Assembly: GCF_003386865.1 (NCBI RefSeq)
Contig: NZ_QTUA01000001.1
Coordinates: forward strand, 2,108,001-2,172,000
Direction: 5' to 3'
Origin: Calidifontibacter indicus
GTDB taxonomy: Bacteria; Actinomycetota; Actinomycetes; Actinomycetales; Dermatophilaceae
Length of the DNA stretch: 64,000 nt
In this document: positions 1 through 8,141 of the stretch, piece by piece
How the letters are laid out: each line of letters opens with the position of its first letter
Numbering within the stretch: position 1 is the first letter of the stretch
Position numbers and translations under genes: made by a program
Notes under the pieces: model-generated
The model's input: the letters and a program-made list of their open reading frames with translations, nothing else
What the model was told of the DNA's origin: nothing
Databases searched by the model: none

Positions 1-68
1 CTTCAGCCAGTGGGTGAAGGTCACCAGGCGCGAACGAGCCGGCGAACCGGTCCCCGGCTGAGCCGAAT

Positions 69-126
69 GCGCGGGGTATCGAGATCTGCTCGCGTCATGA
101 CCGGCGCGGATCTCGATACCCCGCGC
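69..126. repeat. 58-bp inverted repeat upstream of hisE
   Basis: Two perfect 18-bp arms (69-86 and 109-126, gcgcggggtatcgagatc and its complement) flank a 22-nt loop. It lies about 110 bp before hisE. It could end transcription from the gene to the left, or be a dispersed palindrome. Only this copy is seen in the window, and no T-run follows on the + strand. Confidence 0.75.
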
Positions 127-221
127 GTTTGTGCGGTGCCGCGTTCATCGCCAGTCCGCTGCCGAGTCCGCTGCCGAGTCTCATCAGGGGTACGCGGGCC
201 ACGTCACAGCACGCCCCTGCG

Positions 222-227
222 TACCCT
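222..227 (+). promoter_or_regulatory. -10 box of hisE (leaderless)
   Basis: TACCCT fits TANNNT and ends 8 nt before the GTG start at 236, so transcription probably begins at or next to the start codon. No Shine-Dalgarno sequence precedes the GTG. No convincing -35 is seen. Confidence 0.5.
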
Positions 228-235
228 TGTGCCAC

Positions 236-499
236 GTGAAGACCTTCGAAGCGCTGTGGGCCGAGTTGCAGCAGAAGGCGACCGACCGCCCCGAAGGGTC
301 CGGAACCGTCGCCGAGATCGACGCCGGAGTCCACTTCATCGGCAAGAAGATCGTCGAAGAGGCGGCCGAGGTGTGGATGGCCGCCGAGTTCGAGGGCAAC
401 GACAAGGCAGCCGAGGAAATCAGCCAGCTGCTCTACCACCTGCAGGTGCTGATGCTCGAACGCGGCATCTCGTTGGAGGACGTCTACCGACATCTGTGA
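236..499 (+). CDS. hisE: phosphoribosyl-ATP pyrophosphatase HisE
   Basis: HisE hydrolyses phosphoribosyl-ATP to phosphoribosyl-AMP, the second step of histidine synthesis, in the cytoplasm. The 87-residue protein has the usual length of free-standing actinobacterial HisE and begins [11 protein letters not shown]. The metal-binding acidic helix EEAAE is at residues 41-45, followed by the [14 protein letters not shown] helix. The GTG start is chosen because the family begins there and a -10 box sits 8 nt upstream; longer frames run into the upstream repeat region. It precedes hisG by 48 bp, the standard actinobacterial pair. Confidence 0.95.
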   Translation: MKTFEALWAELQQKATDRPEGSGTVAEIDAGVHFIGKKIVEEAAEVWMAAEFEGNDKAAEEISQLLYHLQVLMLERGISLEDVYRHL

Positions 500-547
500 T
501 CGAGCCCGTTTCGACCACAGACACCAGACAGCCCCAAGGAGTTCCAG

Positions 548-1393
548 ATGTTGCGAGTTGCCATGCCCAACAAGGGCAGCCTGTCCGAACCGGCCGCCGA
601 GATCCTGCGCGAAGCGGGTTATCGCGGCCGTCGCGAGTCGAAGGAACTCGTGGTCTTCGACGCCGACAACGACGTCGAACTGTTCTTCCTGCGTCCGCGC
701 GACATCGCGGTGTACGTCGGACGCGGCACCCTTGACGTCGGCATCACCGGCCGTGACCTGCTGCTCGACTCCGGCGCCCCCGCCACCGAGCGGATGCAGC
801 TGGGCTTCGGCGCATCGACCTTCCGGTACGCCGCGCGGCCGGGTTTCGCGTCGTCGGTGAAAGACCTCGCCGGCAAGCGGATCGCCACCAGCTTCCCCGG
901 GCTCGTGCAGGCCGACCTCGCCAAGGCGGGCGTCGAGGCGAGCGTCGTGCGGCTCGACGGAGCGGTCGAGACCGCGGTGACCCTCGGCGTCGCCGATGTG
1001 ATCGCCGATGTGGTCGAGACCGGAACCACCTTGCGCAACGCCGGACTCGAGGTGTTCGGCGAACCGATCCTGAACAGCGAAGCAGTGCTCATCCGTCCGG
1101 AGCGCGCCAACGGCGACCCCGCCGTCGACGTGCTCGTGCGCCGCCTGCAGGGCGTGCTCACCGCCCGCGACTACGTGATGCTCGACTACGACATCCGCAA
1201 GGACCTCGTCGAGAAGGCATCGGCCGTGACCCCGGGTCTGGAGTCGCCGACGATCTCGCCGCTGCACGACCCCGACTACGTCGCCGTGCGCGCCATGGTG
1301 CCCCGCCGGCGCACGAACGCCCTCATGGACGAGCTGTACGACCTCGGCGCTCGCGCGATCCTCGTCACCGAGATCGCCGCCTGCCGGTTGTGA
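548..1393 (+). CDS. hisG: ATP phosphoribosyltransferase HisG (long form)
   Basis: HisG condenses ATP and PRPP, the committed and feedback-regulated step of histidine synthesis. The 281-residue length is that of the long form, with a catalytic domain to about residue 205 and a C-terminal ACT-like HisG_C domain (about 207-281) that binds histidine, so no HisZ partner is needed. The PRPP-binding loop is visible as DVVETGTTL at 154-162. An AAGGAG ribosome site (536-541) lies 6 nt before the ATG. It is likely co-transcribed with hisE. Confidence 0.97.
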   Translation: MLRVAMPNKGSLSEPAAEILREAGYRGRRESKELVVFDADNDVELFFLRPRDIAVYVGRGTLDVGITGRDLLLDSGAPATERMQLGFGASTFRYAARPGFASSVKDLAGKRIATSFPGLVQADLAKAGVEASVVRLDGAVETAVTLGVADVIADVVETGTTLRNAGLEVFGEPILNSEAVLIRPERANGDPAVDVLVRRLQGVLTARDYVMLDYDIRKDLVEKASAVTPGLESPTISPLHDPDYVAVRAMVPRRRTNALMDELYDLGARAILVTEIAACRL

Positions 1394-1400
1394 GGCGTCG

Positions 1401-1874
1401 ATGAGCGAGCCGGACGCAGGCACCCGAGACCCGTACGCACCCTTCCGCCCCCGCAGCGGACGGTGGGTGCCGTTGGCCGCCGGCGTGGTCACGATCGCGG
1501 TGTTCGGGTTCGTGGCGCTCACGCTGCCCAAGGGCGGCGTGACCGGCTGGACGGGCGTCGATGCGGCCGCGTTGTTTCTGTTCGGGGCCGCGATGGCGGC
1601 GTTCCTGTGGCGTTACACCGCGATCAAGGCGGTGCCCAGCGACGAAGGTCTCCTGGTGCGCAACCTGTTCCTGACCCGCAAGCTGTCCTGGGCGGAGATC
1701 CTCGGCGTGCAGTTCGGCGGCGGATCGCCGTGGCTGATCCTAGACCTCGCCGATACCGAACAGCTCGCGGTGATGGCGGTGCAGCGCGCCGACGGCGCGT
1801 TCGCGCGGCAGGAAGCCGAACGGCTGGCCGCGCTCGTGCAGGCGCACGCGCTCGACGACCCCTCGGCCGGCTGA
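1401..1874 (+). CDS. PH-domain membrane protein
   Basis: This 157-residue protein has two predicted membrane helices (about 22-41 and 53-70) followed by a compact domain (about 72-147) with the pattern SDEGLLVRNLFLTRKLSW. That pattern is typical of the bacterial PH domain found in actinobacterial proteins such as the mycobacterial low-molecular-weight antigen family. It follows hisG by 7 bp, so it probably shares its transcript. Its role is unknown. Such a protein beside hisG is common in actinobacteria, but no functional link to histidine synthesis is established. Confidence 0.8.
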   Translation: MSEPDAGTRDPYAPFRPRSGRWVPLAAGVVTIAVFGFVALTLPKGGVTGWTGVDAAALFLFGAAMAAFLWRYTAIKAVPSDEGLLVRNLFLTRKLSWAEILGVQFGGGSPWLILDLADTEQLAVMAVQRADGAFARQEAERLAALVQAHALDDPSAG

Positions 1875-1884
1875 GCGACCGACC

Positions 1885-2502
1885 TCAGTCGGTGGCCGCG
1901 ATGTCGGTCGTGTCGAAGACCAGATCGGCGTGCTCGCGGGTCCCGTCCGCCTCGAACAACTCGTCCTCCTGCTGCGCCCAGGAGTCCCACTGCTCGTCGA
2001 AGCTGCCGGCATCGCGAGTCAGCCCGCGGGCGCGCCGCTGCTCGGCGTCGGCGTCGAGCCAGACCCGCAGGTCGGCGAGTTGCCCGGCCGGGCCGACGCT
2101 GCTGCCGCACCCTTCGACCACGACGAACGGCGCCACCGGCACCTCCAGTTCGCCGCCGTGCTCGCCCGCGGCCCAGTCCCAGCGACGGAACACCCCGGGT
2201 TCACCCGAGCGCAGCGGGATCAGCACCTCGTCGGCGAGCACCGGCAGCGCGGCGGCGAGTCCGTCCCAGCCGGGGTAGATGTCGTCCATGTGCACGACCG
2301 GGGCAGCCAGCCGTTCGGCCACCAGCTCCGCCAGACTCGTCTTGCCTGCGCCCGAGCGACCGTCGATCGCGACGATCACGGTGCGGTCGGTCACCTCGTC
2401 GCCCGCCGCGCGCGCGGCCGCGACGACGGTGTCGGTGATCTGGGCGAGCGTGCGGACGTCGTCGGAGGCATCCGCGGGCTGGGCGGTCGGCAGGTCGGTC
2501 AC
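1885..2502 (-). CDS. P-loop NTPase, uridine-kinase-like
   Basis: The 205-residue protein has a clear Walker A motif, GRSGAGKT at 48-55, and the overall layout of small nucleoside/uridine-kinase-like ATPases (HMDD near residue 71, VVVEGCG near 128). The substrate cannot be deduced. The start is GTG at 2502, with TAATGT (2510-2515) 7 nt upstream and no ribosome site, so it is probably leaderless. It is head-to-head with hisF; the two start codons are only 23 nt apart and their -10 boxes overlap. Confidence 0.8.
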   Translation of the reverse strand: MTDLPTAQPADASDDVRTLAQITDTVVAAARAAGDEVTDRTVIVAIDGRSGAGKTSLAELVAERLAAPVVHMDDIYPGWDGLAAALPVLADEVLIPLRSGEPGVFRRWDWAAGEHGGELEVPVAPFVVVEGCGSSVGPAGQLADLRVWLDADAEQRRARGLTRDAGSFDEQWDSWAQQEDELFEADGTREHADLVFDTTDIAATD

Positions 2503-2509
2503 CGGCCGA

Positions 2510-2519
2510 ACATTACGCT
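2510..2519. promoter_or_regulatory. overlapping divergent -10 boxes (NTPase / hisF)
   Basis: On the minus strand TAATGT (2510-2515) ends 7 nt before the NTPase GTG. On the plus strand TACGCT (2514-2519) ends 6 nt before the hisF ATG at 2526. The two hexamers share two bases, so RNA polymerase could probably open only one at a time. Neither gene has a ribosome site, consistent with two leaderless transcripts. Confidence 0.55.
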
Positions 2520-2525
2520 GCTGCC

Positions 2526-3281
2526 ATGTCGGTTGCGGTGCGTGTCATTCCTTGTCTGGACGTCGACGCCGGGCGCGTCGTCAAGGGCGTGAACTTCGCC
2601 GACCTGCGTGACGCGGGCGATCCGGTCGAGCTCGCCCACCGCTACGACACCCAGGGCGCCGACGAACTCACCTTCCTCGACGTCACCGCCAGCTCCGCCG
2701 GGCGCGACACGACGTACGAGGTCGTCAGCCGCACCGCCGAGGAGGTCTTCATCCCCCTGACCGTCGGCGGCGGTGTGCGCGAGGTGGCCGATGTCGACCG
2801 GTTGCTGCGCGCCGGCGCCGACAAGGTCGGCATCAACACCGGCGCCATCGCACGCCCCGAGGTCATCCGCGAGATCGCCGACCGCTTCGGTGCGCAGGTG
2901 CTCGTGTTGTCGGCCGACGTGCGCCGGGCCGCCGACGGTTCGTTCGAGGTGACCACCCACGGCGGACGCAGGTCGGCCGGGCTGGAAGCGATCGCATGGT
3001 GTGTGCGGGCGTGCGAGCTCGGCGCGGGGGAGATCCTGCTCAACTCGATGGACGCCGACGGCACCAAGGACGGTTTCGATCTCGAACTCATCCGCGCGGT
3101 GCGTGCGGAGGTCGACGTGCCGCTGATCGCCAGCGGGGGCGCGGGCAAGGTCGAGCACTTCGTCGAGGCGGTCGGGGCCGGCGCCGACGCGGTGCTGGCG
3201 GCGTCGGTCTTCCACTTCGGTCAGCTCACGATCGGCGAGGTGAAGGACGCGCTGCGGGCCGCCGGTCACCCCGTCCGCTGA
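2526..3281 (+). CDS. hisF: imidazole glycerol phosphate synthase cyclase subunit HisF
   Basis: HisF, with the glutaminase HisH, converts PRFAR and ammonia to imidazole glycerol phosphate and AICAR. The 251-residue (beta/alpha)8 barrel starts with [15 protein letters not shown], carrying the first catalytic Asp (residue 12). The second catalytic Asp is in LSADVRRA near residue 130. Phosphate-binding loops TVGGGVR and ASGGAGK are present. It is transcribed alone here, with hisH and hisA outside the window, from an apparently leaderless promoter shared face to face with the NTPase gene. Confidence 0.97.
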   Translation: MSVAVRVIPCLDVDAGRVVKGVNFADLRDAGDPVELAHRYDTQGADELTFLDVTASSAGRDTTYEVVSRTAEEVFIPLTVGGGVREVADVDRLLRAGADKVGINTGAIARPEVIREIADRFGAQVLVLSADVRRAADGSFEVTTHGGRRSAGLEAIAWCVRACELGAGEILLNSMDADGTKDGFDLELIRAVRAEVDVPLIASGGAGKVEHFVEAVGAGADAVLAASVFHFGQLTIGEVKDALRAAGHPVR

Positions 3282-3308
3282 CGCTTCGGACGGGGTCGGC
3301 GCAGACCC

Positions 3309-3950
3309 TCAGGTGCCGAGGTCGGTCTTGCGGAACGACTCCACGTCGTGGTCGGCGCCGTCGAGTTCGACGTCGGTGACCGCGGTGCGCCCGAAGATGT
3401 GCAGCAGGATCTCGCCCGGCTCGCCGGTGAGCACGACATTGCCGTGGTCGTCCTTCGGACTGCGCAGTGAGCGTCGGCCGTAGCTGCCGGCATCGGCGAC
3501 CACGCCGACGCGGCACGAGCGCAGCGACAGCATGCCGATCCGCGGAAGGGCCGCGAAGATCGCCTTCTGCTCGGCGGCGTCGAGTTGGCGACGGGCCGAC
3601 GGGTCGACCCCGCGCAGCACGTCTTCGTGGTGCACGAAGAACTCCGCGAAGTTGGCCGCCTCGTCGATACTGCCGAGCGCCATCGGGCTCCACTTCGGCG
3701 GACCGCTGCGGATCGTGTCGACCAGTTCCTCGAACGGCCGCTGGGCGAGCGACGCCTGGATGCGGTCGGTGCGCCCGGCGAGCGGCGCGAGGAACATCCC
3801 GATCGCGGCGTCCGGACGGCGTTCGCGCAGGATCAGGTGGGCGGCCAGATCGCGGGCGCGCCAGTCGCTGCACAGGGTCGGGGCGTCGGGGCCCACCTCC
3901 AGGAAGGTGTCGCACAGCCCGGCCCGCTCACTTTGGGCAAATGAGGTCAT
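3309..3950 (-). CDS. TIGR03085-like protein (DinB/mycothiol S-transferase fold)
   Basis: This 213-residue protein begins MTSFAQSERAGLCDTFLEV and has the signature W.ARDLAAHL..RE..P of the actinobacterial TIGR03085 family, in the DinB / mycothiol-dependent maleylpyruvate isomerase N-terminal superfamily. Family members probably bind a metal and may act with mycothiol; the substrate is unknown. The frame stays open further upstream, but that would overlap the divergent ABC gene, so the ATG at 3950 is preferred. It converges on hisF (27-bp gap). Confidence 0.8.
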   Translation of the reverse strand: MTSFAQSERAGLCDTFLEVGPDAPTLCSDWRARDLAAHLILRERRPDAAIGMFLAPLAGRTDRIQASLAQRPFEELVDTIRSGPPKWSPMALGSIDEAANFAEFFVHHEDVLRGVDPSARRQLDAAEQKAIFAALPRIGMLSLRSCRVGVVADAGSYGRRSLRSPKDDHGNVVLTGEPGEILLHIFGRTAVTDVELDGADHDVESFRKTDLGT

Positions 3951-3960
3951 GCAGGGAATC

Positions 3961-5850
3961 ATGGCGCACATGCCTTCCACGTCCGCCGTTGCGCCCGACA
4001 AGACCGAGCAACCGGACGGCACCGAGTTCGCCTCGTCGACGTTGCGCGAGGGGTTCGGGGTGCTCGGCCGGGGTTTCCGCTCGCAGCCCCGCACCCTGTT
4101 GGTCGCAGTCGTCGGATCGGCCCTGTACGGCGTGATGACCGTGATGACCGCGCGGGTCATCGGTCGCCTTGTCGACACCGTGGTGCAGCCGGCGGTGCAG
4201 GCCCGCGAACTCACCGGTGCGCAGGTGTGGACGATCGTCTGGCAGCTGGGAATCGTGGTGCTGCTCAACGTGATCGGAGTGATCGCGCGACGCGTCGCCG
4301 CCGGAATCGCCTACTTCAACCTCAACGCGGAGTACCGCCGTCGTGTCACCCGGCAGTACCTCGACCTGCCGCTGTCGTGGCACCACCGGCACCCGTCGGG
4401 TCAGTTGTTGTCGAACGCGAACGCCGACGTCGAGGCCACCTGGAACATCTTCCAGCCGTTGCCGATGGCGATCGGGGTGATCGTGATGCTCACGGTGGGT
4501 CTGGTCGAGATGTTCAGCGTCGACATCTGGCTCGCGCTCGTCGGGCTCGTGGTGTTCCCACTGCTGTTCGTCACCAACCTCGTCTTCCAGCGGCACATGT
4601 CGCCGCGGGTCACCCGCGCCCAACAGATGCGGTCACACGTCAGCGAGGTGGCGCATGAGTCGATCGAGGCCGCGCTGCTGGTCAAGGTGATGGGCCGCGA
4701 GCAGCAGGAGACCGACCGGTTCGAGGCCGAGACGCTGCGCCTGCGTGACGCCGCGGTCGAGGTCGGCAGGGTGCGTGGCATCTTCGACCCGCTCGTCGAG
4801 GCGATCCCGACCATCGGCACGCTCGCCGTGCTCGGCGTCGGCACCGCCCAGGTGTCGGCCGGCGCGACGACCCCGGCCGAGGTCGTGCAGATCGCCTACC
4901 TCTTCTCGGTGCTGGCCTTCCCGGTGCGCTCGTTCGGCTGGGTGCTCGCCGAGATGCCCCGGTCGGTGGCCGGTTGGCTGCGCGTCAACAACGTGCTGTC
5001 GGCCACCGGGCACACCGCCTACGGCACACGGACGGTGGACGGCACGGGAGCGGCCGCGCTGGCGACCGAGTCGGTCGGCTACGAGTACGACCTGTCCGGA
5101 TCGGTCGACCTCAGCGCCCGCAACCAGGCCGGTGGCGAGGAGCGCTGGCGTGCGCTCGACGACGTCGACCTCGATCTGCGCCCGGGGTCGCTCACCGCGA
5201 TCGTCGGACCCACCGGTTCGGGCAAATCGACCCTGATGCACCTGCTGGTGCGCCTGATGGACCCCACCGACGGACGCGTGCTGCTCGACGGCGTCGCCGA
5301 ACCCGACCTGGCACGCGGCCAGATCAGCCGTGCCGCCGCACTGGTCACTCAGCAGACGTTCGTGTTCGACGACACCGTCGCGGGCAATGTCACCCTCGGC
5401 GACGACTACACGCAGCAGGAGACCCGACGCGCCCTGGAGATCGCCCAGGCCACCGGCTTCGTCGACGACCTCCCGGATGGCGCGGACACCCGTGTGGGTG
5501 AACGCGGTGCCAGCCTCAGCGGTGGACAGCGCCAACGGATCGCGTTGGCGCGTGCGGTGATTCGCCGTCCGCGTGCCTTGCTGCTCGACGACGCGACGAG
5601 CGCCGTCGACCCGGCGGTGGAGCAGTCGATCCTGCAGGGCCTGCGCAGCAACCGGGAGGGCACGACCGTGGTGATGGTCGCCTACCGGATGTCGAGCATC
5701 GCGCTCGCCGACCAGGTGGTGTTCGTCGACGACGGACGGATCACCGACCGGGGCACGCACGAGGAGTTGATGGAGCGCAGCGCCGGCTATCGCACGCTCG
5801 TCACCGCGTACGCCGACCGTTCCGACGAGGTGCTGGGGCAGAGCCGATGA
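3961..5850 (+). CDS. ABC exporter half-transporter, degenerate-site subunit
   Basis: The 629-residue protein fuses a six-helix type-1 exporter membrane domain (about 45-340) to an ATPase domain (about 365-615). Walker A is GPTGSGKS at 416-423 and the signature LSGGQ at 519-523 is canonical. The catalytic Glu after Walker B is replaced by Asp (LLDDATSAVD, residue 544) and the H-loop His is Tyr (AYRMSS, residue 575). It therefore looks like the non-catalytic half of a heterodimer with the next gene, which overlaps by 4 bp. In-frame ATGs at 3949 and 3970 are alternative starts. The exported substrate is unknown. Confidence 0.9.
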   Translation: MAHMPSTSAVAPDKTEQPDGTEFASSTLREGFGVLGRGFRSQPRTLLVAVVGSALYGVMTVMTARVIGRLVDTVVQPAVQARELTGAQVWTIVWQLGIVVLLNVIGVIARRVAAGIAYFNLNAEYRRRVTRQYLDLPLSWHHRHPSGQLLSNANADVEATWNIFQPLPMAIGVIVMLTVGLVEMFSVDIWLALVGLVVFPLLFVTNLVFQRHMSPRVTRAQQMRSHVSEVAHESIEAALLVKVMGREQQETDRFEAETLRLRDAAVEVGRVRGIFDPLVEAIPTIGTLAVLGVGTAQVSAGATTPAEVVQIAYLFSVLAFPVRSFGWVLAEMPRSVAGWLRVNNVLSATGHTAYGTRTVDGTGAAALATESVGYEYDLSGSVDLSARNQAGGEERWRALDDVDLDLRPGSLTAIVGPTGSGKSTLMHLLVRLMDPTDGRVLLDGVAEPDLARGQISRAAALVTQQTFVFDDTVAGNVTLGDDYTQQETRRALEIAQATGFVDDLPDGADTRVGERGASLSGGQRQRIALARAVIRRPRALLLDDATSAVDPAVEQSILQGLRSNREGTTVVMVAYRMSSIALADQVVFVDDGRITDRGTHEELMERSAGYRTLVTAYADRSDEVLGQSR

Positions 5851-7676
5851 GCACGCAGACCACGAACTCGCGCAGCACCGAAGCAACCACAGCGGGCGAA
5901 CACGTCGGCAGCGCACAGGGACTCACCACCTGGCAGACGCTGCAGCGTGGTTTCGCGCTGTCGCCGGAGTTGCGCCGCGGGTTGTTCGTCACGATCGCGT
6001 TGGCGATCTTCTCCACCCTCGGTCGGGTGCTGGTGCCGATCGCCGTGCAGCAGACCCTCGACCGCGGCATCCTCGCCGAGGGCGGGCCGCAGGTCGACAC
6101 GGTGACGCAGCTGATCCTGCTCACCGCGGCCGGCGTCGTGGTGACCGGTGTGGCGTCCTACGCGGTGAACCTGCGGTTGTTCCGCAGCAGCGAGAGCGGG
6201 CTGGCGACGTTGCGGGTCAAGGGTTTCCGGCACATCCACGACTTGTCGATGCTCACCCAGAACGGCGAGCGCCGCGGCGCCCTGGTGTCACGGGTGACCA
6301 GCGACGTCGACCAGATCAGTCAGTTCGTCCAGTTCAGCGGTCTGATGCTGCTGATGGCGATGGGGCAGTTGCTCATCGCGACCGTGCTGATGTTCGTCTA
6401 CAGCCCGCTGCTCGCCGTGGTGGTGTGGATCTGTTTCATCCCGCTGTTCGTGGTGTTGCGCTACTTCCAAGGCGTCGTCGGGCGCGCCTACACGCTGGTG
6501 CGTGAGCGCGTCGGCGACATGCTCGCCGCGATCTCGGAGTCGGTCGTGGGCGCCGCCACCATCCGGGCCTACGCCGTGGGCGACCGCACCGCCGAACGCA
6601 TCGACCGCACCGTCGAGGCGCATCGCAAGGCGAGCATCCGCGCTCAGATCAAGGCCGTCGGGGCGTTCACCACCGGTCAGTTCGTCGCCGGTGTGACCAC
6701 GATCGTGGTGCTGGTGATCGGTGCCCGGCAGGCCGCCGCCGGCGACCTCACGCTCGGTGAACTCGTGGCGTTCCTGTTCATCGTCAACCTGTTCACCCAG
6801 CCGGTGCAGATGGCCACCGAGAACCTGAACGACCTGCAGAACGCGGTGGCTGGTTGGCGGCGGGTCATCGGCCTCATCGACACGCCCGTCTCGGTCGCCG
6901 ACCCCCAGCCGGGCCGCGCCCTGCCGTCCGGCTCGCTCACCGTCGACCTGGAGGGCGTCGGCTTCGCCTACCCGGGCGGACGTCCGGTGCTGCACGACGT
7001 CGACCTGCACATCCCGGCCGGCACCCGCGTCGCGGTCGTCGGCGAGACCGGATCGGGCAAGACGACGATCGCCAAGCTCGTCACCCGACTGATGGACCCG
7101 ACCGCCGGACGCGTGCTGGTCGGCGGCATCGACCTGCGGGAGGTCGGGTTCGAGTCGCTGCGCGACCATGTCGTGCTCGTGCCGCAGGAGGGTTTCCTTT
7201 TCGACGCGACGCTGCTCGACAACGTGCGCTTCGGGGTGCCGACGGCCACCCGCGCCGAGGTGGAGCAGGCCTTCGAGCGGATGAACCTGCTCGACTGGCT
7301 CGCGAGCCTGCCGCGCGGTCTCGACAGCCAGGTGGGGCAGCGCGGTGAGTCGTTGTCGGCCGGCGAACGCCAGTTGGTCGCACTCGCGCGGGCCTACCTT
7401 GCCGATCCCGAGCTGCTGCTGCTCGACGAGGCGACCTCGGCCGTCGACCCCGGCACCGAGGTGCGCATCCAACGCGCACTCGACCAGGTGACGTCCGGTC
7501 GCACCTCGATCGCGATCGCGCACCGGCTCTCCACCGCCGAGTCGGCCGACCTCGTGGTGGTCGTCGACGCCGGCCGCATCGTCGCCGTCGGCCCGCACCG
7601 CGACCTGGTGCGCGACCCCGACTCGGTCTACGGACGGCTGCACGCCAGCTGGGCGGCCCAACAGTCGCTCGACTGA
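5847..7676 (+). CDS. ABC exporter half-transporter, catalytic subunit
   Basis: This 609-residue membrane-ATPase fusion is translationally coupled (ATGA overlap) to the preceding half-transporter. Walker A is GETGSGKT (399-406). Walker B plus catalytic Glu is LLLLDEATSAVD (Glu 528) and the H-loop His 559 (IAHRLS) is intact. Its signature motif is the weaker LSAGE (503-507). Paired with the upstream protein, one composite site combines this Walker B/H-loop with a canonical LSGGQ, and the other combines a degenerate Walker B/H-loop with LSAGE. That is the pattern of asymmetric heterodimeric exporters. Substrate unknown. Confidence 0.9.
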   Translation: MSTQTTNSRSTEATTAGEHVGSAQGLTTWQTLQRGFALSPELRRGLFVTIALAIFSTLGRVLVPIAVQQTLDRGILAEGGPQVDTVTQLILLTAAGVVVTGVASYAVNLRLFRSSESGLATLRVKGFRHIHDLSMLTQNGERRGALVSRVTSDVDQISQFVQFSGLMLLMAMGQLLIATVLMFVYSPLLAVVVWICFIPLFVVLRYFQGVVGRAYTLVRERVGDMLAAISESVVGAATIRAYAVGDRTAERIDRTVEAHRKASIRAQIKAVGAFTTGQFVAGVTTIVVLVIGARQAAAGDLTLGELVAFLFIVNLFTQPVQMATENLNDLQNAVAGWRRVIGLIDTPVSVADPQPGRALPSGSLTVDLEGVGFAYPGGRPVLHDVDLHIPAGTRVAVVGETGSGKTTIAKLVTRLMDPTAGRVLVGGIDLREVGFESLRDHVVLVPQEGFLFDATLLDNVRFGVPTATRAEVEQAFERMNLLDWLASLPRGLDSQVGQRGESLSAGERQLVALARAYLADPELLLLDEATSAVDPGTEVRIQRALDQVTSGRTSIAIAHRLSTAESADLVVVVDAGRIVAVGPHRDLVRDPDSVYGRLHASWAAQQSLD

Positions 7677-7787
7677 GGTGTGAGCGGGCCCGGCGAGTGT
7701 CCCGCGAATGTCCCGCGAGTTCCCGGCGACGTTCGAGCGCTGATCCCCGGACACGGCCGCGCGGTCGAGTGCGGGACAATGGCCGAC

Positions 7788-8141
7788 ATGCCCGAAACCA
7801 GTCCGTTGCCACCCGAACTCGCCGCCGGACTCAAACGTGACGACCACGGGCTGGTCGCCGCGGTGATCCAGCAGCACGACACCGGCGAGGTGTTGATGCT
7901 CGGTTGGATGGACGACGAGGCGTTGCACCGCACGCTCACCACCGGACGCGTGACGTTCTGGTCGCGCAGCCGCGGTGAGTACTGGCGCAAGGGCGACACC
8001 AGCGGCCACGTGCAGCACGTGAAGTCGGTGGCGATCGATTGCGACGGCGATGCCCTGCTGGTGCGCGTCGACCAGGTCGGCGCCGCCTGCCACACCGGCG
8101 AACGCACCTGCTTCTTCACCGACCTGGAGGTGACCCGATGA
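7788..8141 (+). CDS. hisI: phosphoribosyl-AMP cyclohydrolase HisI
   Basis: HisI opens the adenine ring of phosphoribosyl-AMP, the third histidine step. The 117-residue protein has the family core [14 protein letters not shown], the [11 protein letters not shown] segment, the metal site DCDGD, and the zinc-binding CHTGERTCF near the C-terminus. ATG 7788 is chosen because a GACAAT hexamer (7775-7780) lies 7 nt upstream; ATG 7779 in the same frame would add three residues. The gene overlaps trpE by 4 bp, joining histidine and tryptophan synthesis in one transcript. Confidence 0.95.
   Translation: MPETSPLPPELAAGLKRDDHGLVAAVIQQHDTGEVLMLGWMDDEALHRTLTTGRVTFWSRSRGEYWRKGDTSGHVQHVKSVAIDCDGDALLVRVDQVGAACHTGERTCFFTDLEVTR

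Noticed and set aside
95-1531. Long minus-strand open frame opposite hisE/hisG
   Set aside because: It is the antisense shadow of high-GC codons; it has no protein-family signal, while the plus strand encodes clear HisE and HisG.
8101-8140. Trp attenuator or leader peptide before trpE
   Set aside because: trpE overlaps hisI by 4 bp; there is no room for a leader and no run of Trp codons.
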